DNA from: Campylobacterota bacterium
Lineage (GTDB): Bacteria; Campylobacterota; Campylobacteria; Campylobacterales; Nitratiruptoraceae
Direction of reading: 5' to 3'
Assembly (NCBI GenBank): GCA_013153715.1
Contig: JAADDW010000020.1
Location: 1 to 64,000 of the forward strand
DNA length: 64,000 nucleotides
The notes beneath the pieces were generated by a model that saw only the letters and a list, made by a program, of their open reading frames with translations, searched no databases and was not told the DNA's origin. Numbering within the stretch: the stretch's first letter is position 1; every line of letters starts with the position of its first letter. A program made the translations under genes and the position numbers. Positions 33,700-43,170 of this stretch are shown in pieces.

Positions 33700-34588
33700 C
33701 GATCTGGCCGCCTTCATAGTCCTCTATATCAGCTCTATAGCCATTTTGGCCTTGGTCCTCTTCTTCTGGTATGAGCTCTTCCGTTGGAACCATCTCTGGT
33801 TTTTGGGGGTCCTCTTGGTCTCCCTCTCCATCCTCTTTGGCTACCTCTTTGCCCGCTACGCCCTGACTCCTCTGGCCGAGAGAAATGAGAAGCTGGACAA
33901 TCTCCTCAAGGATACTCTCCACGAACTCAATATCCCCGTAGCGACTATCAAGGCCAATGTCCAGATGTTGAAGAGGGGGGAGAGGGAGGAGCGCTCCCTA
34001 AAGCGGATTGGGAGGATTGAAAAGGCTGTAGCACAGCTCCTCGCCCTCTACGATGAGGTAGATTATCTCATCAAGAGGGAGATAGATCGTATTCCGTGGG
34101 AGGAGGTTGATCTGGAGAGGGTCATCAGGGAGCGGGTAGCCTTTTTTGACGATCTCAAAGGGAAGAGGAAGATTGTGGTCGATCTGGAGCCTACACCCCT
34201 CTTCCTCCCCCGCCACGGCTTTATAAAGACCTTTGACAATCTCCTCTCCAACGCCATCAAGTACTCTCCCGACGGCTCCTCCATCTCCATCCTCTTGAAG
34301 GGGGGGATTTTGAAGGTAACAGATCAGGGGTCGGGGATAGAGAGTAGTGAACTGGTCAAGATTTTTGACCGCTATTATCGGGCCCACAAAGGGGGGCAAG
34401 GCTACGGAATAGGGTTGGATATTGTCAAGCGGTTCTGTGATGAGGTGGGTATCAAGATCATGATAGAATCTCAGCCAGGGGTGGGGACCGAGGTCACTTT
34501 GGACCTTACCGACCTCAAGGGTCCCCAGCCGAGGGAGTATCAGTCACAGACTCCAGGAGTGGAGGGAAGGGCCCGACAATCGGGGTAG
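33689..34588 (+). CDS. Small sensor histidine kinase without a large sensor domain
   Basis: 299 residues from TTG at 33689; the track start at 33482 lies inside the regulator. Two close transmembrane helices (FIVLYISSIAILALVLFFW, LWFLGVLLVSLSILFGYLF) leave almost no periplasmic loop, so it may sense membrane state or a partner. H-box DTLHELNIPVATIK, N-box FDNLLSNAIKYSPDG, G-box DQGSGIES and GYGIGLDIVK. The last residues read into the convergent gene (49-nt overlap). Confidence 0.9.
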   Translation: MRNSDLAAFIVLYISSIAILALVLFFWYELFRWNHLWFLGVLLVSLSILFGYLFARYALTPLAERNEKLDNLLKDTLHELNIPVATIKANVQMLKRGEREERSLKRIGRIEKAVAQLLALYDEVDYLIKREIDRIPWEEVDLERVIRERVAFFDDLKGKRKIVVDLEPTPLFLPRHGFIKTFDNLLSNAIKYSPDGSSISILLKGGILKVTDQGSGIESSELVKIFDRYYRAHKGGQGYGIGLDIVKRFCDEVGIKIMIESQPGVGTEVTLDLTDLKGPQPREYQSQTPGVEGRARQSG

Positions 34589-35679
34589 TACTCTATTTGG
34601 GATCCACTCTCTCTATCCACTATCTCAATACTCTCATCTGAGCCGAACCGAACCTCAGCCTCACTCTCCCCACGGGTGACCAGGAGGACTCCCCCTATGG
34701 GGCAGAGATGGGTAATGGAGAAGACAACGGGTTTAACCGTTTTGAGGTGGCTCCACTCACTCTGGCAGTCGGCTCTATAATCGCTCCTCACCTCTATATA
34801 CTGCTCCCTCTGGAGGCGGTTGAGGATAAAGATGAAATCTTTAAGCCTGACGGAGTAGTCTCCTTCCAGATAGTCCATGACCCCATTGGGGGCGTTGATG
34901 GTATAGCGGATTACATCGCCGTAATCGTTGACGATGTACTGAACTGTCGCCTGGGGGAGGACAAGTCTATATTGGAAGGTCTGGTAGCTGTAGTTGGAGT
35001 AGCTCCCTTCGACGGTATAGGGTCCCTTCTTCTCCAAGGAGATGGAGCCGTCTAAAATCTCCTTCCCCGTATTGCACTGGTTGTAGGTGATCTCCAACCT
35101 CTCCTCACTGCTCTCTACAGCCACTGATCCTCCCCACTCACACTCTTCGGTGTAGAGCTTTCTCGGGATCTCCCCTCTCTGGGAGAACCACCTTTGGCTG
35201 TTGTAGGGGGTGGCATTTCTGACAGAGGTGTTGACGACGAAGGTAGTGATGGCAAGGTTGACATTCTGGATCTCGTCGGGGTCGGCATAGATGGAGGAAT
35301 CTGTCAGATTGGAGGAGCTCTCTGTAAAGTTGTTGCACCCGTTGCACCCCTGGCTGGAGGAGCCGTCGAGGGTAGTAATCTCTACTCCGTTGAGGGAGAC
35401 ATTCAGTTTCAATCCATAATCTGCCGGGTCTCCCAGAACTGTATAACGGAAGGTTCCATCTCTGTTCATCCCCTCCAACTTGGCGACGAAATTTCCATCG
35501 GGGGTGACGGCTAGCCAGTCAAAGGGCCCCTCTCCGTAGTTGACGAAGAGGACAACTTTGTCTAGGAACTTTCCGGAGAGCCCTTTGAGCTGTTGGGCGA
35601 TCTCTTCGGCCCGATCTTGGGCCAGAGCGGAGAGGCTCAGGGCAAGGGTGAGGGAGAGAGAGAGAAATCTCTTGATCAT
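34540..35679 (-). CDS. Secreted protein with one copy of the shared FDW/KLEG module
   Basis: 379 residues with a signal peptide (MIKRFLSLSLTLALSLSALAQ). Residues about 44-85 hold FVNYGEGPFDWLAV, then AKLEGMNRDGTFRYT, matching the modules of the protein at 6701-7846. A CNGCNNF pair and other cysteines follow, then a long beta-rich region (YTVEGSYSNYSYQTFQYRL). It has no known domain and is probably periplasmic or surface-exposed. The gene overlaps the kinase 3' end. Confidence 0.65.
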   Translation of the reverse strand: MIKRFLSLSLTLALSLSALAQDRAEEIAQQLKGLSGKFLDKVVLFVNYGEGPFDWLAVTPDGNFVAKLEGMNRDGTFRYTVLGDPADYGLKLNVSLNGVEITTLDGSSSQGCNGCNNFTESSSNLTDSSIYADPDEIQNVNLAITTFVVNTSVRNATPYNSQRWFSQRGEIPRKLYTEECEWGGSVAVESSEERLEITYNQCNTGKEILDGSISLEKKGPYTVEGSYSNYSYQTFQYRLVLPQATVQYIVNDYGDVIRYTINAPNGVMDYLEGDYSVRLKDFIFILNRLQREQYIEVRSDYRADCQSEWSHLKTVKPVVFSITHLCPIGGVLLVTRGESEAEVRFGSDESIEIVDRESGSQIEYYPDCRALPSTPGVCD

Positions 35680-35772
35680 AGGCTATCCTTTCCTCTGTTG
35701 ATCTCGTTGTAGTACCATATCATCTATTATCGTACAAAAGGATTGTTTCCAGACTGTTAGAGGAGGAGAGAG

Positions 35773-36228
35773 ATGGAATCTCTGGGACGCTTCTTACTCA
35801 TTCTTGGGGCGATAGTGGGAGCTATGCAGTTTATTCCCTCCTATGAGATCTCCAATCCCCCCACCGATCCCCGCCTGGAGATAGATCTTCCGGCCGATCT
35901 GAAGGAGATCTTGAAGAGGAGTTGTTACGACTGCCACTCCAATGGGACCAGGTGGCCCTGGTACGCCTATGTGGCTCCCATGAAGTGGGTTGTACGGAGG
36001 GATGTTATTGAAGGGAGAAAGGCCCTCAACTTCTCGGTCTGGAAAGCCTATCCCCAAGAGAAGCGGCAGGAGTTGAAGCGGAAGATATTCAGAAGTGTCG
36101 CCCTGGCCATGCCCCTCCCCCAATACCTCTGGCTCAATCCCGAAGGGGAACTGACCCAGGAGGAGAGGGAGAAGATCCGCCTCTGGGCCAGTGACGGTAA
36201 GGGGTATCTCGATGTCTCGGTTCGGTGA
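35773..36228 (+). CDS. Haem-binding domain protein, periplasmic
   Basis: 151 residues with an N-terminal hydrophobic anchor (LLILGAIVGAMQFI), a haem site KRSCYDCHSNGTRWPWY and the following VAPMKWVV, the pattern of the haem_bd family found in Bacteroidota and Campylobacterota. It is probably a periplasmic electron carrier or sensor. AGGAGGAGAG precedes the ATG. Confidence 0.85.
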   Translation: MESLGRFLLILGAIVGAMQFIPSYEISNPPTDPRLEIDLPADLKEILKRSCYDCHSNGTRWPWYAYVAPMKWVVRRDVIEGRKALNFSVWKAYPQEKRQELKRKIFRSVALAMPLPQYLWLNPEGELTQEEREKIRLWASDGKGYLDVSVR

Positions 36229-36234
36229 TCCCTC

Positions 36235-36627
36235 CTAGTCGGATTTGAGACCGAGAACCCACTTTTCCATGGCCTCGTTGGCTTGGGGGTTGGGGGCCTC
36301 CAGGAAGCTAATGACGAAGCTCTCCGCCTTCTCGGCTACGCCGATACTCCTCGGTCGGACTCCCATGACTTCAGGTTTGGGAAGCTCCTTACCGAAGCAG
36401 AAGATAATATTTTTACCAGCTACAATCTCATCGGCGATCTTGCCGTCGGGGAGACTTTTGGTATGGTTGTAGTGGTCGAAGACAGCTATGAATGTGGCGA
36501 CAGGATGCTCCTCTATCTTCTCCTTGAGATAGTCGATGATCTCGTCAACCCCCTTCTTATCGGTCTCCTCTTTGGAGATCTCCACCAGAAAGAGGGGGTA
36601 CTTCTCCATGAGAACGATCTGCTTCAC
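36235..36627 (-). CDS. DUF6858-like protein
   Basis: 130 residues from GTG at 36627, where AGGAGGTCCT lies directly upstream. The long track ORF from 37566 is an artefact of reading through the transposon remnant. The sequence (VLMEKYPLFLVEISKEET, HPVATFIAVFDHYNHTKSL, KNIIFCFGKELPKPEV, RPRSIGVAEKAESFVISF) matches a small uncharacterised family I recall from Campylobacterota. No function is known. Confidence 0.7.
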   Translation of the reverse strand: MKQIVLMEKYPLFLVEISKEETDKKGVDEIIDYLKEKIEEHPVATFIAVFDHYNHTKSLPDGKIADEIVAGKNIIFCFGKELPKPEVMGVRPRSIGVAEKAESFVISFLEAPNPQANEAMEKWVLGLKSD

Positions 36628-36661
36628 AGGACCTCCTTTTTGTCTGGAATTATAGGGTTTG

Positions 36662-36870
36662 TTGACATCATCCCCCCGCCTCAGGGCGGAGGGTTCTGGC
36701 TTTAAAGCGATGGTTGCCGGCAGAGAGCCAGACCTCCACCATCTGCGCCAAAGGTTGATACCAACCTTATATGCCTCTATATCTCTATCGTCTTTTGTAT
36801 TGTATTCAGGACAAATCCAACTTCTATCGTTGAGACTTAATTTTTCATTTATATATCCCCCTTCATCTCC
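36662..36870 (-). mobile_element. IS200/IS605 remnant: tnpB 3' end and right-end hairpin
   Basis: On the minus strand the frame encodes NEKLSLNDRSWICPEYNTKD then DRDIEAYKVGINL, the last part of the TnpB RuvC/zinc-finger region (usual form SxRxWxCPxCGxxHDRDxNAAxNI). The second zinc cysteine is Tyr here and the NAA is EAY, so it is decayed. After it come CGCTTTAAAGCCAGAACCC and the hairpin CTCCGCC/GGCGGGG, then GATGATGTCAAC, a typical right end, which in intact elements also templates the omega RNA. The start of tnpB and the left end are gone. The block is more AT-rich than its surroundings. Confidence 0.75.
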
Positions 36871-37206
36871 TACCCTTCGTTTGATGGAGACCTTAAGGCT
36901 GAGAAATTGTGGATCCACCCCTTTCTCTCTTGGCCGATGGCTCCGCTCCCCGCTTCTGGAGAGGAATTTCCCGATCCCACAGGTGTCGGTTGCGGTGTTG
37001 GCTCCGCCCGATGGGGGAGATCCTCTAGCCGACAGGCAGAACCCCTCCCTCTGAGGAGGTGGGTGGAGGGAGATGGAGATCGACCTCCGCCTGTTGAGGG
37101 AGTGCACCGATATATTGGACGGCTCCCCTGCTCCTCTCCCGTTGGGATGCAGGGTTGAAAATCTTTTTTTGATATGATGGTCCTGTAAACTCTGTCTAAA
37201 GGAGGA
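36871..37206. other. Non-coding stretch upstream of the BON gene
   Basis: No credible gene. It may include further eroded transposon sequence: on the minus strand REKGVDPQFLSLKV leads into the TnpB fragment without matching the expected first zinc knuckle. TATGAT at 37173-37178 with a T-rich run just before it is a reasonable -10 box for the BON-domain gene that starts at 37210. Confidence 0.45.
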
Positions 37207-37209
37207 GTG

Positions 37210-37677
37210 ATGAAATTGTCCCGACTCTCCCTTATTCCCCTTCTCGTTGCGGGATCCCTTCTGGCCCAGGAACCCCCCTTGGATGAGTTCCAGAAGATGC
37301 TCCAAGGCTTCCTGCTCATGCTGGAGCAGTCCCAAAAGAGTCTCCAGGAGCTCTCCCAGACAGAGCAGAAGCCTATTCCCGAAGAGAGGCGGAGTTTCCA
37401 ACTCTACTACAAACAGATTGATAACAAGGCTGATGTGGAGAAGCGGAACGATCTCCTCGTCAAGACCCAGATCGAATACAAATTCTTGAAGGATAAAGAT
37501 ATTCCTGCCTCGACTATCATGACCATTGTACGGGACGGAGAGGTGGAGCTCTACGGCAAAGTCCACTCTCCAGCCATTGCAGAACGGGCTATGGATCTAG
37601 CCCTGAGAGTTCGGGGAGTCCGGAGGGTGACGAGCTACCTCATCATCAAGAGGCTCTCCCAGAAGGTCAAACTCTGA
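37210..37677 (+). CDS. Periplasmic BON-domain protein
   Basis: 155 residues with a signal peptide ending SLLAQ, a helical middle (FQKMLQGFLLMLEQSQKSLQEL) and a C-terminal BON domain (KTQIEYKFLKDKDIPASTI, VRDGEVELYGKV, AMDLALRVRGVRRVTSYL). BON domains bind membranes or other envelope parts, and this one likely has an osmotic or envelope-stability role. AAGGAGG lies just before the ATG. Confidence 0.8.
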   Translation: MKLSRLSLIPLLVAGSLLAQEPPLDEFQKMLQGFLLMLEQSQKSLQELSQTEQKPIPEERRSFQLYYKQIDNKADVEKRNDLLVKTQIEYKFLKDKDIPASTIMTIVRDGEVELYGKVHSPAIAERAMDLALRVRGVRRVTSYLIIKRLSQKVKL

Positions 37678-37690
37678 AGGAGTCGGGAGA

Positions 37691-38209
37691 TCATCTGCAT
37701 ATGATCTCTTTGCTCTCCTTCTCAATCTTCGGTCTGCATCGGGGATCTATCTCTATGGCCACTCTGTAAAATCTCTTATGGGCTCCAATGGCTATATTTT
37801 TGAAGTTCGGGTGGCTCAATCTGATTACCTTTGTGGGGAAATCCCTCCCCTTGGCGAAGTCGAAAACGATCTTCTTGGGGTTGTCGATTGTGAAGACCCG
37901 TTTCACAGGGTCGGAGGTCCTTATTGCGATGCCATCCTCCCTGGTGTAGAAGGCCACAAATCCCAGATCTTTAACCAGTCTCTCCCTCTCTTCCCTCTTC
38001 TCCCTACCTTCCCTTCTCCTTTCCTCTCCCTTTCCTTTGGAAGAGGGAGCTAGGGAGGGAAGGGTCTCCCTGACCAGAGGGGTAAAGATGGCTACCGATG
38101 AGTATGAGGAACTCTTGGGTTGGGAGTGGGATTGGGAGGGGAGGACGAAGGGGTTCTCCCGAGCTCCAGCAATAAGAAGAGCCATCGCCACAAGTAGGAA
38201 CCCTCTCAC
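37691..38209 (-). CDS. AMIN-domain envelope protein
   Basis: 172 residues with a signal peptide, a low-complexity charged linker (KGKGEERRREGREKREER) and a C-terminal AMIN-like domain (EDGIAIRTSDPVKRVFTID, KKIVFDFAKG). AMIN domains locate proteins to peptidoglycan at septa or poles. It overlaps the FtsB-like gene by four bases, keeping the eno-ftsB-AMIN order typical of the group. Confidence 0.8.
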   Translation of the reverse strand: MRGFLLVAMALLIAGARENPFVLPSQSHSQPKSSSYSSVAIFTPLVRETLPSLAPSSKGKGEERRREGREKREERERLVKDLGFVAFYTREDGIAIRTSDPVKRVFTIDNPKKIVFDFAKGRDFPTKVIRLSHPNFKNIAIGAHKRFYRVAIEIDPRCRPKIEKESKEIICR

Positions 38210-38502
38210 TCTTCAGCCTCCAGCTCTTTTAATTCAAAATACTCCTTCTGGAGCCGTGCATTCTCCTCTTTGAGGAAGCGGATTCTCTCCTCTAGGCTCC
38301 TCTTCTGGGCCCTCAACTCATAGAGGACCTCAGCCGAGTTGGTGCCGAAGAGGAGGAGACCCACATAGACCGCCAGGATGATAATGATGATCCCTGCAAA
38401 GAAATAGCGTCCGAAGAGATGGAAAAAGCCGTACTCCCCTTTGAAGCCGGCTAGATCCTTCTCGGTAGGTTTAAAAGAGCTCTTTTGCGATGTATTCGCC
38501 AA
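38206..38502 (-). CDS. FtsB/DivIC-like septum formation protein
   Basis: 98 residues: a short cytoplasmic part, one transmembrane helix ([20 protein letters not shown]) and a leucine-zipper-like coiled coil ([25 protein letters not shown]). This is the architecture of FtsB or FtsL. It overlaps the enolase 3' end by 32 nt, and the eno-FtsB link is conserved in many bacteria. Confidence 0.8.
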   Translation of the reverse strand: MANTSQKSSFKPTEKDLAGFKGEYGFFHLFGRYFFAGIIIIILAVYVGLLLFGTNSAEVLYELRAQKRSLEERIRFLKEENARLQKEYFELKELEAEE

Positions 38503-39736
38503 GGATCAGATCCCTTTCAATCTCCAGTAGTCTATTGTACTTTGCCGTTCTCTCTCCCCGTGCTGGGGCTCCCGTCTTGATCTGTCCCGTATTGAGTGCC
38601 ACGGCGAAGTCGGCTATAAAAGCGTCTTCGCTCTCTCCACTCCTGTGGCTCATGACACAGCGGTAACCGTTGCGCTGGGCTACTCTGACCGTCTCCATGG
38701 TCTCGCTCACACTTCCAATCTGGTTGGGCTTGATCAGGATGGCGTTGGCTATGCCCTGATCAATCCCCTCCTGGAGAATCTCCCTGTTGGTGACAAAGAG
38801 ATCATCTCCCACCAGCTGGATAGTATCCCCCAACTTCTCGGTGAGGATCTTCCACCCCTCCCAGTCATCTTCTGCCATGCCGTCTTCCAGACTGACAATG
38901 GGGTACTTCTGGACCAGGTCGATATAGAATTCTACAAGCTCTTCACTTGAAAGAACCTTACCATCTCCCTTCAACTCATATTTGCCGTCCCGATAGAACT
39001 CACTACTGGCGGCATCGAGGGCGATGACAATCTCCTCTCCCCCTTTGTACCCCGCAGTTTCGATAGCTTTTAGAATGTAGTCCAGGGGCTCCTCGTTGTT
39101 CTTGAAGTTGGGGGCAAAACCGCCCTCGTCACCCAGGGCTGTCGGGTGTCCCTCCTGGGCCAGGAGCTTCTTGAGGGTGTGGTAAATTTCACTACTGGCC
39201 CTGAGGGCCTCTTTGAACTCGTCGAACCCTTTGGGAATGATCATATACTCCTGAATATCCACATCGTTGTTGGCGTGGGCTCCTCCGTTGATGATATTGA
39301 GCATGGGGGTAGGGAGAACCATGGCGTTGGAACCTCCCAGGTAGCGGTAGAGGGGGATCCGCAAACTCTTGGCCGCCGCCCGAGCCACCGCCATAGAGAC
39401 TCCGAGTACCGCATTGGCCCCCAGTTTGGAGTAGTTGGGAGTCCCGTCTAGCTCCTTCATGATGGAGTCGATCTGGCTCTGGTTGTAGGGACTCAATCCG
39501 ACAAGCTCATCGGCAATGGCCACCTCTATATTTTCACAGGCCTTGAGAACCCCCTTTCCGAGGAAGCGCTCTCCTCCATCCCTCAACTCCAGGGCCTCCC
39601 TCTTTCCTGTACTCGCTCCACTGGGAACAATGGCTCCAGCCACGGTCCCGTCACTGAGGACAACTGTCGCCTTTACCGTTGGATTTCCCCTGCTGTCCAG
39701 GACCTCCTGGGCTAAAATGTTATCTATATAGACCAT
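38471..39736 (-). CDS. eno: Enolase
   Basis: 421 residues, full length. It catalyses 2-phosphoglycerate to phosphoenolpyruvate. Motifs include [60 protein letters not shown] and the signature [10 protein letters not shown] with SHRSGESED. It probably follows recA in one transcript, with a 170-nt gap that shows no gene. Confidence 0.97.
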   Translation of the reverse strand: MVYIDNILAQEVLDSRGNPTVKATVVLSDGTVAGAIVPSGASTGKREALELRDGGERFLGKGVLKACENIEVAIADELVGLSPYNQSQIDSIMKELDGTPNYSKLGANAVLGVSMAVARAAAKSLRIPLYRYLGGSNAMVLPTPMLNIINGGAHANNDVDIQEYMIIPKGFDEFKEALRASSEIYHTLKKLLAQEGHPTALGDEGGFAPNFKNNEEPLDYILKAIETAGYKGGEEIVIALDAASSEFYRDGKYELKGDGKVLSSEELVEFYIDLVQKYPIVSLEDGMAEDDWEGWKILTEKLGDTIQLVGDDLFVTNREILQEGIDQGIANAILIKPNQIGSVSETMETVRVAQRNGYRCVMSHRSGESEDAFIADFAVALNTGQIKTGAPARGERTAKYNRLLEIERDLILGEYIAKELF

Positions 39737-39909
39737 CTGAACTCCTTTACCAAAATTAGCCAGTTCCGATCTTCAGAGAGGATATTCTCCCTCAGACTGG
39801 GTGTCGGATTGAGAGGGAAGGGTGGAAGGGCCCCTCCAACCCCTCCTGTTTTGGGAACCGATCTCTACCGAGAGGCTCTCCAGAGATAGTCCCCTATCGC
39901 CAGATCCCA

Positions 39910-40944
39910 TCACTCCTCTATCATCTCCTCCTGGGGCATGACCATAACCGAATCGTCCATACCCAGAGCCCTTCTGATCTCCCCTTCAATTTCGGAGGCC
40001 AGCTCTTTATGTTCCCTCAAGTAGGCCTTGGCATTCTCCCGTCCCTGACCGAGCTTTATATCCTTGTAGCTAAACCAGCTCCCGCTCTTATCGATGATCT
40101 CCAGCTTGACACCATAGTCGATGAGCTCTCCCTCTTTGCTGATCCCCTCTCCGAACATGATGTCGAATTCAGCCTGTCTGAAGGGGGGAGCGACCTTATT
40201 CTTGACCACTTTGGCCCGAACTCTGTTGCCTATCTGTCGGTCCCCCTGTTTGAGGGTGGCGATCTTTCTCACATCAATCCGGACCGAGGCGTAGAATTTG
40301 AGGGCATTCCCCCCTGTCGTCGTTTCTGGGGATCCATACCCCATGGTACCGATCTTCATGCGGATCTGGTTGATGAAGACCACCGTTGTATTCATCTTAT
40401 GGACCACACCCGTCAACTTTCGGAGGGCCTGACTCATGAGTCTAGCCTGGAGGCCCACATGGGCATCTCCCATCTCCCCTTCAATTTCTGCCTTCGGAGT
40501 CAAGGCCGCCACAGAATCGACGACGATCACATCGACAGCCCCACTCCGGGCCAGGGTCTCCACAATATCGAGGGCCTGCTCCCCAAAATCGGGTTGGGAG
40601 ACCAAGAGATTGTCGGTATCGACTCCGAGGTTCTTGGCGTAATAGACATCGAGGGCATGCTCCGCATCTATGAAGGCCGCCACTCCCCCCTCTCTCTGGG
40701 CTTCGGCTATGATCTGGAGGGCAAGGGTCGTCTTTCCAGAGCTCTCGGGGCCATATATTTCGACAATCCGTCCCCTGGGGACTCCCCCGATGCCGAGGGC
40801 CATGTCGAGACCGAGGGAGCCTGTGGAGATGGCCGCAATAGGCTCGATCTCCTTCTCCCCAAGTCTGACAAGAGCCCCTTTCCCAAAGGCTTTGTCTATC
40901 TGTTTGAGAGCCAGTTGTAGAGCTTTCTCTTTGTTCGGATCCAT
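39910..40944 (-). CDS. recA: Recombinase RecA
   Basis: 344 residues from ATG at 40944, where GAGGTGGTC lies just upstream; the longer track frame adds 75 unrelated residues. Walker A is GPESSGKTT, with [13 protein letters not shown] before it; the L2 and DNA-binding loop parts [13 protein letters not shown] and [15 protein letters not shown] follow. It carries out homologous recombination and co-protease functions. No lexA-type operator was seen. Confidence 0.97.
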   Translation of the reverse strand: MDPNKEKALQLALKQIDKAFGKGALVRLGEKEIEPIAAISTGSLGLDMALGIGGVPRGRIVEIYGPESSGKTTLALQIIAEAQREGGVAAFIDAEHALDVYYAKNLGVDTDNLLVSQPDFGEQALDIVETLARSGAVDVIVVDSVAALTPKAEIEGEMGDAHVGLQARLMSQALRKLTGVVHKMNTTVVFINQIRMKIGTMGYGSPETTTGGNALKFYASVRIDVRKIATLKQGDRQIGNRVRAKVVKNKVAPPFRQAEFDIMFGEGISKEGELIDYGVKLEIIDKSGSWFSYKDIKLGQGRENAKAYLREHKELASEIEGEIRRALGMDDSVMVMPQEEMIEE

Positions 40945-41150
40945 GACCACCTCGTAAAAATTTTGTCTTATTGTACCCTTTTTGGGTGAATGGTGGAGCT
41001 CCCCTATTTCGTTACAATTGGTTTCCCAATCGGTCTCTGAAGGGTGGCGACATCGGAGGGGAGGAGATCGGATGGCTCCCTTCCCCTCCATCGCCGCTGG
41101 CGGAAGCCCTGGACCTGTGAGCTGTGTAATCAATGAAGGAAAGGAGTTCC

Positions 41151-42422
41151 ATGAGACGGTTACTTCCACTCATCCTCGCCATCCTCTCTTCTTCGGGGGC
41201 GGATCGGCTCACCATCTATCCCAACAAGGCTTTTGTGACGGAACTCAAGGAGGTCCATGGAAAGGTGATCGACTCCCTTCCCGCCACTCTGGATCCCCTC
41301 TCCCTCTCCGTCCGCTGTGAGAACAGTTTCTACCGCTACACCGATCGGAAGAGTCTCCGAGAGGCTCTGAAGGCTCTCCTCAAAGAGGGAGATGAGGTTC
41401 AGTTTCTGGTAGGGAGTGGAGAGAAGGTGGAGAGGGGGGTTGTGCGGAGTGTGGATCCCCTTATCATCGAAGGGAAGGGGCGGGTCTTCTTCAATGTGAA
41501 CTACCTCAATCTCATTTTTGACCGTCTCCCCCCAGAATTCTCTCTGAAGAAGAGGATAGAGCTCTCGGAGCCCCACAAGAGCTGTGAGATCAGCTACTCC
41601 ATGGGGGGAATTCGGTGGGAGTCGGTCTATCGACTCACCCTCGGCCAGAAGAGACTGGGGATCAAGGGGAGTATCCAGATCACCAACACCACCGACTACC
41701 CCTTCAAAAGGGTGAAGATCGGAGTTGTGGCCGGAGAGGGTCCCAACGATGAAGTGATAAGGGGAGATGGGATGAAGGCGATCTCTCCCCAGAGGAGATG
41801 GGCTAAGTCGGTGGCCCCAGCCGTGGAGGAGAGGGGGGTGGCAGGCTTCCACCACTACGCCATCTCTGGGAGATGGGATCTCCACCCCAAGGAACAGCTC
41901 TCCATCGGCTATATCGATGAGAGTGTCGATTACAGGTGGAAAATTGTAACGATCTGTAACGATCTGGCCTACAACTCCGGAACCAGGAGGTATCGGTTCA
42001 ACAGAACATTAACCTTTCGGGCCCCCAAGCCTCTCCCGGGCGGAGTAGCCACCATCTATGGAGATATTCCCCTCGGAGAGAGCTATCTTCCGCCGTCGGC
42101 CCAGGGAGAGGAGGTTCTCCTCCCCCTCGGAAAGGATTTCGATCTCCTCCTGGAGAGGCGGATCCTCTTCCGTCAGAGCGATCGGCATACCCTCGATCTC
42201 AAGGTCCTCTACTCTATCTCCAACGGCAAGGGAGAGGGGGTCGAGACAGAGGTCATCGAATATCTCCCCTACGGCCAGTGTACAATCTCGACAACCCAGG
42301 ACTATAGACACCTGGACGCCCAGAGGGTCGGGTTCCGCTCCAAGGTCCCTCCCCACTCGACTATCAAGTTTGAGGTAGAGTATAATTGCTCCAGATTGAA
42401 GGGAAAATGGCGAAGAAACTAG
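41151..42422 (+). CDS. Secreted DUF4139-like hypothetical protein
   Basis: 423 residues from ATG at 41151 after AAGGAG. A short signal ([17 protein letters not shown]) precedes an N-terminal region ([16 protein letters not shown]) like the opening of DUF4139/mucoidy-inhibitor proteins. The C-terminal region has repeated beta-strand patterns ([44 protein letters not shown]-like end). It probably resides in the periplasm. The family assignment is moderate. Confidence 0.6.
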   Translation: MRRLLPLILAILSSSGADRLTIYPNKAFVTELKEVHGKVIDSLPATLDPLSLSVRCENSFYRYTDRKSLREALKALLKEGDEVQFLVGSGEKVERGVVRSVDPLIIEGKGRVFFNVNYLNLIFDRLPPEFSLKKRIELSEPHKSCEISYSMGGIRWESVYRLTLGQKRLGIKGSIQITNTTDYPFKRVKIGVVAGEGPNDEVIRGDGMKAISPQRRWAKSVAPAVEERGVAGFHHYAISGRWDLHPKEQLSIGYIDESVDYRWKIVTICNDLAYNSGTRRYRFNRTLTFRAPKPLPGGVATIYGDIPLGESYLPPSAQGEEVLLPLGKDFDLLLERRILFRQSDRHTLDLKVLYSISNGKGEGVETEVIEYLPYGQCTISTTQDYRHLDAQRVGFRSKVPPHSTIKFEVEYNCSRLKGKWRRN

Positions 42423-42431
42423 CTAATTATA

Positions 42432-42460
42432 TTGACTTTTTTCGCCAAAGACTCTATAAT
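42432..42460 (+). promoter_or_regulatory. Consensus-like sigma-70 promoter upstream of the recombinase-like/ccoG operon
   Basis: TTGACT (42432-42437) and TATAAT (42455-42460) are separated by exactly 17 bp, the best promoter match in the window. It lies 50 nt before the TTG start of the recombinase-like gene. Confidence 0.75.
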
Positions 42461-42510
42461 TTCTCTAACCATTAGAGTAGGTTATCAAATCTATAGCGAG
42501 GGGTTATCTT

Positions 42511-43170
42511 TTGAATGTTGTCTATCTCCGATCCAGTGAGGAGATTCCCTCCCTGGCCGTTCAGGAGCATACTATTAAAGATTATGCCGCCCTCCACAGG
42601 GAGGAGCTGTCGAAGATAGAGATAGACCGTACCCCCATCGGCCTTGGACTCGATGAGAGAGGGGATTTCAAGGAGTTTATCCACTCCCTTCAGGAGGGAG
42701 ATACAATCTTTGTCTATGATCTCGGCGTCATCAGCCAGAGAATGGGAGAGCTGGTCCAGTTCCTCAACTGCCTCCTGGAACACAGACTCAGATTGGTAGT
42801 CACAAAGTATGGGGTTGTTCTGGACAAGGAGACCCCCATGGAGATTCTCATCCCCCTCCTCAACACCTTGAGGGAGGAGCATCGGCGGAAGGGGAAGATG
42901 GGGCGCCCCAAGGGGAGCATCTCCAGATCCAAATATGATCGGTATCGGGAGAGAATTATCGAGATGATCAAGGAGGGCCGGAGTGTAAGTGAGATCGCCA
43001 AGGAACTCGGGGTGAGCAGGAGTTCCCTCCGAGACTACATTGTTTCGAGAAGGTTGAAGGTGGTGGCTCTTGGAAAGGAGCCTCTGGTAGAAGAATTGCC
43101 TAAAGAGAGTTGTCAGATTGATGAAAGGATAGTCCATGGCGACGGCGACGACAGCCAAGAACAGAGCTAA
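42511..43170 (+). CDS. Serine-recombinase-like DNA-binding protein, probably inactive
   Basis: 219 residues from TTG at 42511 (GAGGGG upstream). The N-terminal half resembles a resolvase/invertase catalytic domain: VVYLRSSEE near the nucleophile position and DTIFVYDLGVISQRMGELVQFL in place of the usual DxLxVxxLDRLGRS. The usual second-arginine motif DRLGRS is GVISQR. The C-terminal half is a Hin-like tail with GRPKGS and a helix-turn-helix (SVSEIAKELGVSRSSLRDYI). It is likely a domesticated regulator. It overlaps ccoG by 35 nt. Confidence 0.7.
   Translation: MNVVYLRSSEEIPSLAVQEHTIKDYAALHREELSKIEIDRTPIGLGLDERGDFKEFIHSLQEGDTIFVYDLGVISQRMGELVQFLNCLLEHRLRLVVTKYGVVLDKETPMEILIPLLNTLREEHRRKGKMGRPKGSISRSKYDRYRERIIEMIKEGRSVSEIAKELGVSRSSLRDYIVSRRLKVVALGKEPLVEELPKESCQIDERIVHGDGDDSQEQS

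Noticed and set aside
36235-37566. 443-aa minus-strand ORF
   Set aside because: It joins a shadow of the BON gene, a transposon remnant and the real DUF6858-like gene in one chance frame; only the last part with the GTG start is kept.
39737-39909. Hairpin between recA and eno (GGTGGAAGGG / CCCCTCCAACC)
   Set aside because: The pairing has mismatches and no loop; too weak to call a terminator.
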